From contig QAMM01000003.1 in assembly GCA_003150405.1 (NCBI GenBank), forward strand, positions 1 to 64,000: a stretch of 64,000 nt of DNA. Direction: 5' to 3'. Shown piece after piece: positions 34,802-43,525 of the stretch. Both the position numbers and the translations under genes were made by a program. Position 1 is the first letter of the stretch. Every line of letters begins with the position of its first letter. This stretch comes from Clostridiales bacterium (lineage in GTDB: Bacteria; Bacillota; Clostridia; Oscillospirales; Ruminococcaceae). The notes beneath the pieces are model-generated. The model saw nothing but the letters and a program-made list of their open reading frames with translations. It made no database searches and was not told the origin of the DNA.

Positions 34802-34830
34802 TTGAAAAATTGCAAATCTTGCTGTACTAT
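34802..34830 (+). promoter_or_regulatory. Promoter of the AraC-type regulator gene
   Basis: TTGAAA (34802-34807), 17 bp, TACTAT (34825-34830). The spacer and flanks contain TTGC repeats at 34798, 34810 and 34819 that could be regulator contacts shared with the divergent uxaC promoter. Confidence 0.55.
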
Positions 34831-34968
34831 AAAAACAGAGAACAGAAAGGCGCTTTCCGCTTATAGAAAGCAGAAAAAATACGGCGTTTCTTCACGTAAG
34901 GACGGCGCTTTCGCCTCCTCAAAAACGGTGTGCTCTCATCCGGCAGTAAACAGAAAGGGGAAATCTGC

Positions 34969-35844
34969 ATGAGCATCCATGCGCAGGAGTTTAACCCGCG
35001 TCAGGTCATGAACCGCCCAAACTTTGAGCTGTTTCATTTTACCGATCACCGGCTCCTTTCGGTTGATTACCATAACCACGATTTTTATGAGATCTACTAT
35101 TTCATTTCCGGCAAGGTGAACTGCGTCATTGAAGGGCGCACCTACTACCTCAAGCCGGGGGATATTCTGCTCATCAACAACAAAGAGGTTCACCGTCCGC
35201 TCATTGAACCCGGCCAGACCTACGAGCGGGTGGTCATCTGGGTGCGTCCCAGCTATATCCGGCATATTGAGGAAAACGAGATTAACCTCACCGCCTGCTT
35301 TGATGAATCCGCCCGCCATCACAACAACCTTCTGCGCCCCCAAAGCGAGCTGTTCCGCATGATCAAAAAACTCTATGGGCAGTTGGAGGCAGCCTACGGC
35401 AGCGATGCCTACGGCAGCTCCACCCTCTGCCGCGCCTACCTGACCGAGCTGTTGGTGCTGCTCAACCGTGCCTATTTTGACATGCCCGCCGGGGAAATGC
35501 CGGAGGTTGGCTATAACGAAAAAATCGGGGACATCATTCGCTACATCAACGAAAATCTTGCGGGCGATCTCTCGCTGGATACCCTCGCCGGGCAGTTTTA
35601 TATCAGCAAATACCACCTCAGCCGCCAGTTTAAGCAAAATGTTGGGTTTACCCTGCACCAATATGTTCTCAAGAAACGGCTGATGTCCGCCCGTTCCCTG
35701 TTGGAGGAGGGGGAAACGGTTAATACCGCCTTTATCAAGAGCGGATTTAACGATTATTCAAATTTCTCCCGCAGTTTTAAGGAGGAGTTTGGTTACTCGC
35801 CCAAACAATTTGCAAGCCTGGTTCCCGGTTTGTGGGATGGATAA
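34969..35844 (+). CDS. AraC-family regulator, probable activator of the glucuronate operon
   Basis: 291 residues. An N-terminal cupin sensor (HNHDFYEIYYFISG, YYLKPGDILLINNKEVHRP) is followed by a C-terminal double HTH (DLSLDTLAGQFYISKYHLSRQFKQ; VNTAFIKSGFNDYSNFSRSFKEEFG). The position, divergent from uxaC across a 237-bp spacer, predicts control of the operon by glucuronate, aldouronic acid or a pathway intermediate (inference). AAAGGGG precedes the ATG at 34969. Confidence 0.87.
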   Translation: MSIHAQEFNPRQVMNRPNFELFHFTDHRLLSVDYHNHDFYEIYYFISGKVNCVIEGRTYYLKPGDILLINNKEVHRPLIEPGQTYERVVIWVRPSYIRHIEENEINLTACFDESARHHNNLLRPQSELFRMIKKLYGQLEAAYGSDAYGSSTLCRAYLTELLVLLNRAYFDMPAGEMPEVGYNEKIGDIIRYINENLAGDLSLDTLAGQFYISKYHLSRQFKQNVGFTLHQYVLKKRLMSARSLLEEGETVNTAFIKSGFNDYSNFSRSFKEEFGYSPKQFASLVPGLWDG

Positions 35845-36083
35845 CTTTTGAAAGACGTTTACCGCTTTTTAACTTCCTGTAGCTTCTGCAAAGTCAGAAA
35901 TCGTCTTTGAAATTGAAAATAGCGATATCTTCAAAGCGTTCATATACCGCCCGGCTCTATTTGCTGCACAGCCGGACGGCACCTCAGCAATCCCGCATAA
36001 GAGCTAACTGGCGGAAATATCCTGCTTTGTTAAAATCAGACCGAAGGGGCATATTTCATACGGGATTTATGAATCGATCTTTG
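35845..36083. other. Intergenic region, nothing recognised
   Basis: Separates the convergent AraC and kdpE genes. No RNA or coding frame with a ribosome binding site. Confidence 0.5.
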
Positions 36084-36121
36084 AAAAAAGCGAGAAGGCC
36101 GGCAAACGCCGGCCTTCTCCT
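36084..36121 (-). terminator. Terminator of the kdp operon
   Basis: GAGAAGGCCGGC pairs with GCCGGCCTTCTC around AAAC and, on the minus strand, is followed by GCTTTTTTC. It lies 52 bp past the kdpE stop. Confidence 0.88.
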
Positions 36122-36172
36122 GTTTATGGAAAGCGAAACCCGGTTGGGGGCCGGGAGAAATCTGGCAATGGA

Positions 36173-36895
36173 TTACTGTACTGCGTCGTCACTTAAACGG
36201 AGCATCCGGTAACCAACCCCAATGTGGGTTTGAATGTATTTTGGTTGTGAGGGAACAGGCTCAATCTTTTTGCGAAGGGTCGCCATAAAGACGCGCAGGG
36301 AAGGGGTGTCGTTCGGCAGTGCGCTGCCCCAAACTTCCTTCAGGATAAAGTTGTGGGTGAGAACCTTGCCCACGTGCTTTGCCAGCAGGCAGAGCAACTT
36401 ATATTCAATCGGCGTCAGATGAATTTCTTTGCCGTCCATAAAGACACAGCCGGCTGCATAGTCAATTTTCATGCCGCCATTTTCAAAAACACTTTCTTCA
36501 GCTGCCGGGCCTTCTTCGTACCGAATACGACGTAACGAAACCCGCAGCCGTGCCAATAATTCGTCTACGCTGAAAGGTTTGGTGAGATAATCGTCCGCAC
36601 CAGCATCAAGAGCGTCAATCTTATCTTTGTCCTCGCTACGCGCACTCACCACAATAATGGGCAGGTTCGACCAACCGCGCACCTTTTTTATAATCTCTAC
36701 CCCATCCATATCCGGCAGGCCAAGATCGAGGATCATCAGATCTGGCCGGTTGGAAACTGCTTCCAGAATAGAAGCGCTTCCGGTTCCGGCGGTATGATAC
36801 TGGTATCCTTGTGTTTCCAGAGTGGTTGTAATCAAATTGCGTATGGCTTTGTCGTCCTCTACCACTAGAATTTTTGGTTTATTGTTCATCGACAT
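36173..36895 (-). CDS. kdpE: KdpE-type response regulator (OmpR family)
   Basis: 240 residues. The receiver domain has the acidic pair EDD near 13-15, phosphoacceptor Asp57 in LMILDLGLPDMDG, and the Lys in LTKPFS. A winged-helix OmpR-type DNA-binding domain follows (HLTPIEYKLLCLLAKHVGKVLTHNFILKEVWG; RVFMATLRKKIE). It activates kdp transcription when phosphorylated by KdpD. Its start overlaps the kdpD stop; GAGGAG lies 4 nt before ATG 36895 or 10 nt before ATG 36889. Direct repeats upstream of kdpF are its likely site. Confidence 0.93.
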   Translation of the reverse strand: MSMNNKPKILVVEDDKAIRNLITTTLETQGYQYHTAGTGSASILEAVSNRPDLMILDLGLPDMDGVEIIKKVRGWSNLPIIVVSARSEDKDKIDALDAGADDYLTKPFSVDELLARLRVSLRRIRYEEGPAAEESVFENGGMKIDYAAGCVFMDGKEIHLTPIEYKLLCLLAKHVGKVLTHNFILKEVWGSALPNDTPSLRVFMATLRKKIEPVPSQPKYIQTHIGVGYRMLRLSDDAVQ

Positions 36896-39587
36896 TCAGC
36901 TCCTCAGCCAGTAAGGTAAAACAGAATACCGCTCCGTGCGGCTTGTTGTCTTTGACGGCAATACTCCCACCATGCACTCCAACAATGGATTTGCACAATG
37001 CAAGGCCAAGCCCAAGCCCGCGCCGTCCGTCGCCGCGGGCGTTGTCGGCGGTATAGAACATATCGAATAGGTGGGCTTTTGCTTCGTCTGGAATCCCATT
37101 TCCGCTGTCAGCAATCTCAACCTCCACCATTCGGCCGCTTCGGCGGGCAGAAATGGAAATTGTAGAGCCAGGTGGGGTGTATTTAATGGCATTGTCTACA
37201 ATATTGATGAACACCTGAATGATGAGCCGGGAGTCCATTTTGGCCATCAGCAGGTCATCCGCCAGCGAAACGGTAATGTTATATTCGCTCCGCCTGCGGT
37301 TGATGTGCTGCAGCGCCTCCTGGATAACCTCCTCGAGCAGCTCCGGCTGTAGACTAATGCTCATAGTGCCGTTCTCAATTTTGGTCACGGCAAGCAGATT
37401 TTCCACAAGGTTAATGAGCCACATCGAATCGTCGTAAATATCGGTATAAAGCTGTTGGCGTTTGTCCTCGCAGAGCACACCGGCATTTTCCATCAGAATA
37501 CCCGCATTGCCGGAAATACTGGTAAGCGGGGTGCGCAGGTCATGTGAAATGGCCCGCAGTAAATTGGCGCGGAGTTGTTCCTGTCTGGCCTGTACGGCAA
37601 TTTCGTTCTTGGTTTCATTAATCTGTTCCTTCTCCAATGCCAATCCGCATTCGCCGAGCATAGCAATGAGCATGTTGCGGTCAAACGGATCAATCTGCGG
37701 CTCGCCTTCAAAGGCAACCGCCACAACTGCGAGAACCGAATCATATCCCCGCACGGCAAGATAAAGGCATTTGGCGCCGGGCAGGGTGCTGGTGGTTGCA
37801 CCTGCATATTTATTGTTTTTAAACGCCCATTCTGCTACCGCACGTTCGTCGGACACAGTAAAACGTCCCATATCCGGTGCGTCTTCGCTTTTGGGGAAAA
37901 TAAGCGGCTCGCCAAGCTGGTCTCCTTCAACCGGATAAACGATTGCGGCTTCGTTAAGCAGCTTGATCATTTGGTGTGCCATTTCCGCATAAATATCTTC
38001 CCGGCTTTTGGCGCGCTGAAGCTTTTGGCTGGTTTCCAACAACACTTCGGTGCGGTAGGCTTTAAGTGCTGCCTGCCTTGCCTGCTTTTTGACACGGGTG
38101 GTCAGCGTACTAACCATAAACGCCGCCAAAAACATAACGAGAAAGGTGAGGGGATATCCAGGATCGCGTGCCTCCAGGCTGAAACGCGGCTCGGTGAAAA
38201 AGAAATTGAATATCAATACGCTCAGCACCGAAGAAACCGTGCTGTAAATTCGGCCGCGGGTAACAAGGGCAATGGAGAGCACACCAAGCAGGTAAATGGT
38301 AATAATATTGGCTTCGCTGAATTCCCATTGGTCAAATATAAAACCGAGCAGGGTGGCAAGCGTCAATATCCCAAGTGCTTTCAAGACATCCAATACCGAA
38401 AAAGCAGGTGGGCGTATCATGCGTTTTAATCGTTTGACATACGGCTGCCGTCCATCTGGAATAATGTAAATATCAATGTTCGGGGCAAGCCTTGTCAGGC
38501 GTTCCACAAGGGCCGGGCGGCTAAACAGCCGCCGCTTGTTGTTGGAGCGGCCAACTACAATTTTGGAAACCCCGCTCACTTTGGCATATTCTGAAATCTG
38601 GTAGGGTACATCGTCTCCGTAAACAGTTGCAACCCGTGCGCCAAGCTGCTCTGCCAGCTTTAAATTTTCGCGCAGCTTGCTGCGGTTTTGATCCTTTAGC
38701 TCCGGGGAATCCGGCGTTTCAACAAACAGTGCAGTAAACGCCCCGTGAAAAGCATTTGCCATCCGCGCTGCGGTCCGAATCACTTTAGCATTGGAAGGCG
38801 AACTGGAAAGGCAGATGAGAATATGTTCTTCGGTGTAAAAGGCGTTTTTGGCAATCGGACTCTTTTGTTTCTCCGCTGTTTTGTTGACTCGATCGGCTGT
38901 GCGGCGCAGGGCAATTTCCCGCAGTGCCACAAGGTTCTCCCGGGTAAAGAAATGACCAAGTGCGCGCTCCGCCTGTTCGTGCCGGTAGATTTTTCCGCGG
39001 TTGAGCCGTTCAATCAGATCATCCGGCTCAATATCCACCAACTCTACCTGGTCGGCGTCATCAAATACGCTGTCCGGAATCCGTTCCCGTACCAGTACGC
39101 CAGTAATTGATGCGACAATATCATTTAAACTCTCAATGTGCTGAACATTTACAGTTGTATAAACATCAATTCCCGCTTTCAGCAGCTCTTCAATATCCTG
39201 GTAGCGTTTGCGGTGACGGCAGGCATCACTGTTGGTGTGGGCTAACTCGTCGACAAGAATGAGTTCGGGGCGGCGTGCAATAGCCGCGTCCAAATCGAAT
39301 TCGTTGAGGGTGATCCCCTTGTGCTGTACCCGCAGCGGCGGCAACTGCTCCAAACCGTCCAGCAGGGCAAGCGTTTCCGGACGGGTGTGCGGTTCAATGT
39401 AGCCCGCTATCACATCAACACCGCTTTTTTGTGCCTGATGGGCCGCTTCCAGCATGGCATAGGTTTTGCCAACCCCTGCTGCATAACCAAAAAAGATTTT
39501 CAGCTTGCCGTGGGGTTCGTCATCCTCACGCCGTTCAATGCGTACTTGTCTGAGCAAATCCTCCGGAGTTGGGCGCTGTTCTGCCAT
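36879..39587 (-). CDS. kdpD: KdpD sensor histidine kinase
   Basis: 902 residues, full-length type. The N-terminal KdpD domain has Walker A GYAAGVGKT (34-42) and ELILVDELAHTN. A universal-stress-like domain (about 250-370) and four membrane helices (about 395-490) follow, then a GAF-like segment. The kinase core has His682 in ISHDLRTPL, the N box VDNAIKY, and the G boxes ADSGNGIP and GLGLGLAL. It senses K+ limitation or turgor (and c-di-AMP in some Firmicutes through the N-terminal domain) and phosphorylates KdpE. It follows the unknown 297-residue gene across a 93-bp gap with a large hairpin. Confidence 0.95.
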   Translation of the reverse strand: MAEQRPTPEDLLRQVRIERREDDEPHGKLKIFFGYAAGVGKTYAMLEAAHQAQKSGVDVIAGYIEPHTRPETLALLDGLEQLPPLRVQHKGITLNEFDLDAAIARRPELILVDELAHTNSDACRHRKRYQDIEELLKAGIDVYTTVNVQHIESLNDIVASITGVLVRERIPDSVFDDADQVELVDIEPDDLIERLNRGKIYRHEQAERALGHFFTRENLVALREIALRRTADRVNKTAEKQKSPIAKNAFYTEEHILICLSSSPSNAKVIRTAARMANAFHGAFTALFVETPDSPELKDQNRSKLRENLKLAEQLGARVATVYGDDVPYQISEYAKVSGVSKIVVGRSNNKRRLFSRPALVERLTRLAPNIDIYIIPDGRQPYVKRLKRMIRPPAFSVLDVLKALGILTLATLLGFIFDQWEFSEANIITIYLLGVLSIALVTRGRIYSTVSSVLSVLIFNFFFTEPRFSLEARDPGYPLTFLVMFLAAFMVSTLTTRVKKQARQAALKAYRTEVLLETSQKLQRAKSREDIYAEMAHQMIKLLNEAAIVYPVEGDQLGEPLIFPKSEDAPDMGRFTVSDERAVAEWAFKNNKYAGATTSTLPGAKCLYLAVRGYDSVLAVVAVAFEGEPQIDPFDRNMLIAMLGECGLALEKEQINETKNEIAVQARQEQLRANLLRAISHDLRTPLTSISGNAGILMENAGVLCEDKRQQLYTDIYDDSMWLINLVENLLAVTKIENGTMSISLQPELLEEVIQEALQHINRRRSEYNITVSLADDLLMAKMDSRLIIQVFINIVDNAIKYTPPGSTISISARRSGRMVEVEIADSGNGIPDEAKAHLFDMFYTADNARGDGRRGLGLGLALCKSIVGVHGGSIAVKDNKPHGAVFCFTLLAEELNVDEQ

Positions 39588-39623
39588 TCGTTCGCCGCCT
39601 TTCCACTTTTTTCTGGATATAGT

Positions 39624-39670
39624 ATACCACGGCGGGAGTCAGAATGATATAAACATTCCCGCCGTGGTAT
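39624..39670. repeat. Large inverted repeat between kdpD and the upstream unknown gene
   Basis: ATACCACGGCGGGA and TCCCGCCGTGGTAT form a perfect 14-bp stem around 19 bases. No good T run follows on either strand, so a simple terminator is unlikely. It may set the kdpD/kdpE level relative to the transporter genes by attenuation or mRNA processing. Confidence 0.7.
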
Positions 39671-39680
39671 TAAGATTTTG

Positions 39681-40574
39681 TTAAGATATTTGTCCCGGTA
39701 CAGCCGGAAACAGAATTTTTAAAAACAGCTTTTCGGCCGCTGCAGGGGAGGAAAAGTCAAAACGCATGCGCACACCAGCTTGGTCAAGCACTTCAAAATT
39801 ATTTTTATTGTTGACGACTGTAATGTTCAATTCGGAAAGAGCAAGCCGTAGCGAGAGTTCCCAGTTAAACAGGCTGTATATTGGCTCCTGCTCCATCAGT
39901 TCATACAGCCAGTCAAATTCCACTGCAGAACTGCGTTCGGCAAGGAATTCTGTCCACAGCGCCTGCATTTGAGAAATTGACAGCGCATTTAAGCAGGCAG
40001 ATTTCAATTCTTCCGGCTCCTCCAACATGAAATAACGGAAGTGGGTGAAATAGTCTGTGGAAAGAATATCGCCCATACCTGAAAAATTTTCCCATTTGCG
40101 TTCTACCGCAATACAGCTGCTGTCGGCACGTATTCCGGAGAGAAGATGATAGAGAGGCTCTTCGGTGAATTCATCCGTGAACTCAATTTTTACGCAAATA
40201 TCGGAAAGCATCCGGAAATCGCGTCCAGAAACGCTGCGCTTCTGGCAGTGGATTTTACCATCCTCTGCTGCGGCGGAAAGCTCGCCGGTTTCAAGTCCTT
40301 CTATTATCCCCTGTACCGAAATAGGGCAGGTATCGGAAATCTGTGCCATTGCTGTTCCATATTCGGCAAAAAAACTGTCGCAGTCAAAACAGGAACCTGC
40401 AAATAGAACCCATATCGACCGTTCTTTCCGGATACGGTACGTTTCCGGCTTCATGTCAAGCTCTTTGCAGAGTGCATAAAGAAACAACGGAACGGCGCTG
40501 GCCGGTGAAAGCGCAGCGCCGTATTCCTTCGGTAAACGTATTGTTTGGTCGGACGCAAGAATTGTACGGTACAT
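39681..40574 (-). CDS. Unrecognised 297-residue protein inside the kdp operon
   Basis: I do not recognise this protein. It is predicted soluble, mixed alpha/beta, without signal peptide or membrane helix. It begins MYRTILASDQTIRLPKEYGA and has cysteines in GSCFDCDS. Translation is coupled to kdpC: AGGAGG overlaps the kdpC stop and sits 5 nt before this ATG. It lies between kdpC and kdpD, so it is made with the K+ pump. It could be an assembly, regulatory or sensor-coupling factor (inference). An unrelated passenger is possible. Confidence 0.8.
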   Translation of the reverse strand: MYRTILASDQTIRLPKEYGAALSPASAVPLFLYALCKELDMKPETYRIRKERSIWVLFAGSCFDCDSFFAEYGTAMAQISDTCPISVQGIIEGLETGELSAAAEDGKIHCQKRSVSGRDFRMLSDICVKIEFTDEFTEEPLYHLLSGIRADSSCIAVERKWENFSGMGDILSTDYFTHFRYFMLEEPEELKSACLNALSISQMQALWTEFLAERSSAVEFDWLYELMEQEPIYSLFNWELSLRLALSELNITVVNNKNNFEVLDQAGVRMRFDFSSPAAAEKLFLKILFPAVPGQIS

Positions 40575-40583
40575 ACATACCTC

Positions 40584-41192
40584 CTAGTCTTTGAGGATAC
40601 CATCAAGTGCAAGATTTACTTTCAGGACATTGACCGTCGGTTCACCAAAAACAAAGAGAAAGCGTCCTTCGGTGTATTTGTCCACAATTGCCTGTACCTC
40701 TTCTACGGTTTTGCCGGTATTCTTGGCAATCCGCTCAACCTGATATTCAGCTGCCGCAACCGAAATATGTGGGTCAAGGCCGCTGCCGGAGCAGGTGACC
40801 AAGTCTGCCGGAATGGGGGTGTCACCCTTTTCCGGATGAGCCGCCCGGATTTTTTCAACCCGTTCCGCAATCATTTCTTCGTATTCATCACTTGCGGGAC
40901 TCTTGTTGGAAGGGGTTGCATACATAACAGGTTTGCCGTCCGCATCGGTATAGGTGGCGGTGTCAATGTTCATAATGCGCCCCCACATGTGGCTGTCATC
41001 GGTATATTCTTGACCAAGCAACGCACTTCCATATTTTTTGCCGTCAATTTCAATAATGCTGCCGTTTGACTGCCACGGGAATACCGCCTGCGCAATACCG
41101 GTCATTGCAAGGGTGTAAATGCCACCACAAAGTACCGTCAGAATCAGAAAGAACACGATGGCGCGCGGCAGGACGGATTTAAATGTTTTCAT
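40584..41192 (-). CDS. kdpC: KdpC subunit of the K+-transporting ATPase
   Basis: 202 residues. A single N-terminal membrane helix (AIVFFLILTVLCGGIYTLA) is followed by the extracytoplasmic KdpC domain: SNGSIIEIDGKKYGSALLGQ, YATPSNKSPASD, VTCSGSGLDPHISVAAAEYQ and VNVLKVNLALD, which are diagnostic. KdpC stabilises the KdpFABC complex and assists K+ and ATP handling. It is preceded by a 71-residue membrane protein rather than directly by kdpB. Confidence 0.96.
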   Translation of the reverse strand: MKTFKSVLPRAIVFFLILTVLCGGIYTLAMTGIAQAVFPWQSNGSIIEIDGKKYGSALLGQEYTDDSHMWGRIMNIDTATYTDADGKPVMYATPSNKSPASDEYEEMIAERVEKIRAAHPEKGDTPIPADLVTCSGSGLDPHISVAAAEYQVERIAKNTGKTVEEVQAIVDKYTEGRFLFVFGEPTVNVLKVNLALDGILKD

Positions 41193-41212
41193 AGTATCAC
41201 CTCATAAGATTG

Positions 41213-41428
41213 TCATATCAGCCCGAGGAACCAGCACAGCGGGAGCGCCGCCGCGCAGACAACCGCGGAAACCGCAAGCAGAAGGAGCGGCGGTGCAATA
41301 AAGACAGCCGCTTCCAATGCAATCAGCGGATGGCGCTCCAGAAAGCTGTGGATCCGCTCCCGCAGCGGGGCTTTCGCCCGCACGACGGCTTTTGGAACCG
41401 TTTGAACTGTGCCAGTGAGAACACTCAT
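41213..41428 (-). CDS. Unrecognised 71-residue membrane protein between kdpB and kdpC
   Basis: A basic, soluble N-terminus (about residues 1-32, PKAVVRAKAPLRERIHSFLERH) is followed by one or two hydrophobic segments (LIALEAAVFIAPPLLLLAVSA; AALPLCWFLGLI). AGAGGG precedes the ATG, and the gene fits snugly (14 bp after kdpB, 20 bp before kdpC). It is not KdpF, which is present separately before kdpA. It may be an extra small subunit or assembly factor of the Kdp complex (inference). No known family is recognised. Confidence 0.72.
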   Translation of the reverse strand: MSVLTGTVQTVPKAVVRAKAPLRERIHSFLERHPLIALEAAVFIAPPLLLLAVSAVVCAAALPLCWFLGLI

Positions 41429-41442
41429 AATAAATCCCTCTT

Positions 41443-43512
41443 TTAGAAGATGCCGAACGCCCCCAGAATCAGGTCGATCAGCTTAATGGCGATAAACGGT
41501 GCAATAATGCCGCCAACGCCGTAGATGAGCAAGTTGCGGGAAAGCAGTTTCCCAGAGGAGACCTCGCGGTATTTGACGCCTTTCAGGGCCAGCGGAATGA
41601 GCGCAATAATAATCAACGCATTGTAAATAATTGCAGAGAGAATGGCGCTCTGTGCACTGTGAAGCCCCATAATGTTCAGCGCCGACAGGCCCGGATACAG
41701 CCCCATAAAGAGCGCCGGAATAATGGCAAAGTATTTTGCCACGTCGTTCGCAATACTGAAGGTGGTGAGGCTTCCGCGGGTCATCAAAAGCTGTTTGCCA
41801 ATGCGTACAATGTCAATTAGCTTGGTCGGGGAGGAGTCGAGATCCACCATGTTGCCAGCTTCTTTGGCAGCCTGGGTACCGGAGTTCATGGCAACCGCTA
41901 CGTCGGCTTGTGCAAGGGCAGGGGCATCGTTGGTACCGTCGCCGGTCATGGCAACCAGATGGCCCTGCGCCTGGTATTCGCGAATGAGTTTGAGTTTTCC
42001 TTCCGGAGTGGCTTCTGCAAGGAAATCATCCACACCGGCTTCTGCCGCAATCGCTGCAGCGGTGAGCGGGTTGTCGCCGGTAATCATAATGGTTTTAATA
42101 CCCATTTTGCGCAGATCGGCAAACTTTTCTTTGACGCCTTGCTTGATGATGTCTTTGAGGTGGATGACCCCAAGAACCTGGTGGTTTTTCGCCACAACCA
42201 GCGGGGTGCCGCCCTGCTGGGAAATTTTCTTTACAACATCCTCGCACTGCTGGCTGTATTGGCCGCCGTTTTCAAGAACATACTGTTTAATGGCGTCTGC
42301 TGCACCTTTGCGGATTTCATTTTCCTGGTAGTCTACGCCGCTCATGCGGGTTTTTGCAGTGAAGGGGATAAAGGTCATATCCAGTTCGCTCATGTTGCGC
42401 CCGCGAATTCCGAATTTCTCTTTGGCAAGAACCACAACGCTGCGGCCCTCCGGAGTTTCATCTGCAAGAGAAGAAAGCTGTGCTGCATCGGCAAGTTCTT
42501 CGGCATTTACGCCATCTACCGGAACAAATTCGCATGCCTGGCGGTTGCCAAGGGTAATGGTGCCGGTCTTGTCGAGCATCAAAATGTCAACGTCGCCCGC
42601 GGCCTCAATGGCGCGTCCGCTCATAGCAAGGACGTTCGCCTGATTCAGCCGGCTCATACCTGCAATGCCAATGGCAGAAAGCAACGCACCAATGGTGGTT
42701 GGCGCCAGGCAGATGAACAGTGCAACCAGAGAGGTGACCGAGGTCGGGTTGGGTGTACCGGCTTCTTCAGAGGAAAAGACCGAGAAGGTGTAAAGCGACA
42801 TAGTTACAAGCAGGAAGATAACAGAAAGCCCTACCAAAAGAATTTGTAACGCAATTTCATTCGGCGTCTTTTTACGTGCGGCGCCTTCGACCATTGCAAT
42901 CATCTTATCCAAAAAGCTCTCGCCCGCCTCACTGGTAACCTGAATCACCAGCCAGTCGGAAATAACGGTGGTGCCGCCGGTTACTGCGCTGCGATCGCCG
43001 CCGCTTTCGCGGATAACTGGGGCAGATTCACCGGTGATGGCGCTCTCGTCTACCGAGGCGGCGCCGTCAATAACTTCGCCGTCGGCCGGAATCTGCTCGC
43101 CGGCTTTTACAAGGACAATATCGCCCTTGGTCAAACTTGCGGAAGAAACCTTGGTGATTTCATTCCGCCGGTCAGCCGATGGAATTTTGTGGGCTTCTAC
43201 ATCTTTTTTTGCAGCGCGCAGCGAATCGGCCTGCGCTTTGCCGCGCCCTTCTGCAATCGCTTCTGCAAAGTTTGCAAACAGTACGGTAAACCAGAGAATG
43301 ATTGCAATTGCAAGGGTGAACCCGGCGTTTGCATCCTGAATGCCAAACAGGGCAATAACCCAGAGGATGGTGGTCAGGATTGCCGAGATATAAACAAGGA
43401 ACATAACCGGATTCTGAATCTGGTTCTTAGGAGCCAGCTTGGTAAACGAATCCTTCAATGCCCTTGCCAGCATTTTTTTGCTGGCAAAAGGGCTTTTGTT
43501 TTTAGCTGCCAT
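41443..43512 (-). CDS. kdpB: KdpB, P-type ATPase subunit of the K+ pump
   Basis: 689 residues. P-type ATPase motifs: TGES (160-163, the actuator, with a Ser at the site phosphorylated for inhibition in E. coli), [15 protein letters not shown] in the membrane, DKTGT with phosphoacceptor Asp314, a nucleotide-binding domain with KGAAD-like segment, and [20 protein letters not shown] as the hinge. It hydrolyses ATP to drive K+ uptake through KdpA. The stop lies 14 bp before the 71-residue gene. Confidence 0.97.
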   Translation of the reverse strand: MAAKNKSPFASKKMLARALKDSFTKLAPKNQIQNPVMFLVYISAILTTILWVIALFGIQDANAGFTLAIAIILWFTVLFANFAEAIAEGRGKAQADSLRAAKKDVEAHKIPSADRRNEITKVSSASLTKGDIVLVKAGEQIPADGEVIDGAASVDESAITGESAPVIRESGGDRSAVTGGTTVISDWLVIQVTSEAGESFLDKMIAMVEGAARKKTPNEIALQILLVGLSVIFLLVTMSLYTFSVFSSEEAGTPNPTSVTSLVALFICLAPTTIGALLSAIGIAGMSRLNQANVLAMSGRAIEAAGDVDILMLDKTGTITLGNRQACEFVPVDGVNAEELADAAQLSSLADETPEGRSVVVLAKEKFGIRGRNMSELDMTFIPFTAKTRMSGVDYQENEIRKGAADAIKQYVLENGGQYSQQCEDVVKKISQQGGTPLVVAKNHQVLGVIHLKDIIKQGVKEKFADLRKMGIKTIMITGDNPLTAAAIAAEAGVDDFLAEATPEGKLKLIREYQAQGHLVAMTGDGTNDAPALAQADVAVAMNSGTQAAKEAGNMVDLDSSPTKLIDIVRIGKQLLMTRGSLTTFSIANDVAKYFAIIPALFMGLYPGLSALNIMGLHSAQSAILSAIIYNALIIIALIPLALKGVKYREVSSGKLLSRNLLIYGVGGIIAPFIAIKLIDLILGAFGIF

Positions 43513-43525
43513 ATCTCATTTCTCC

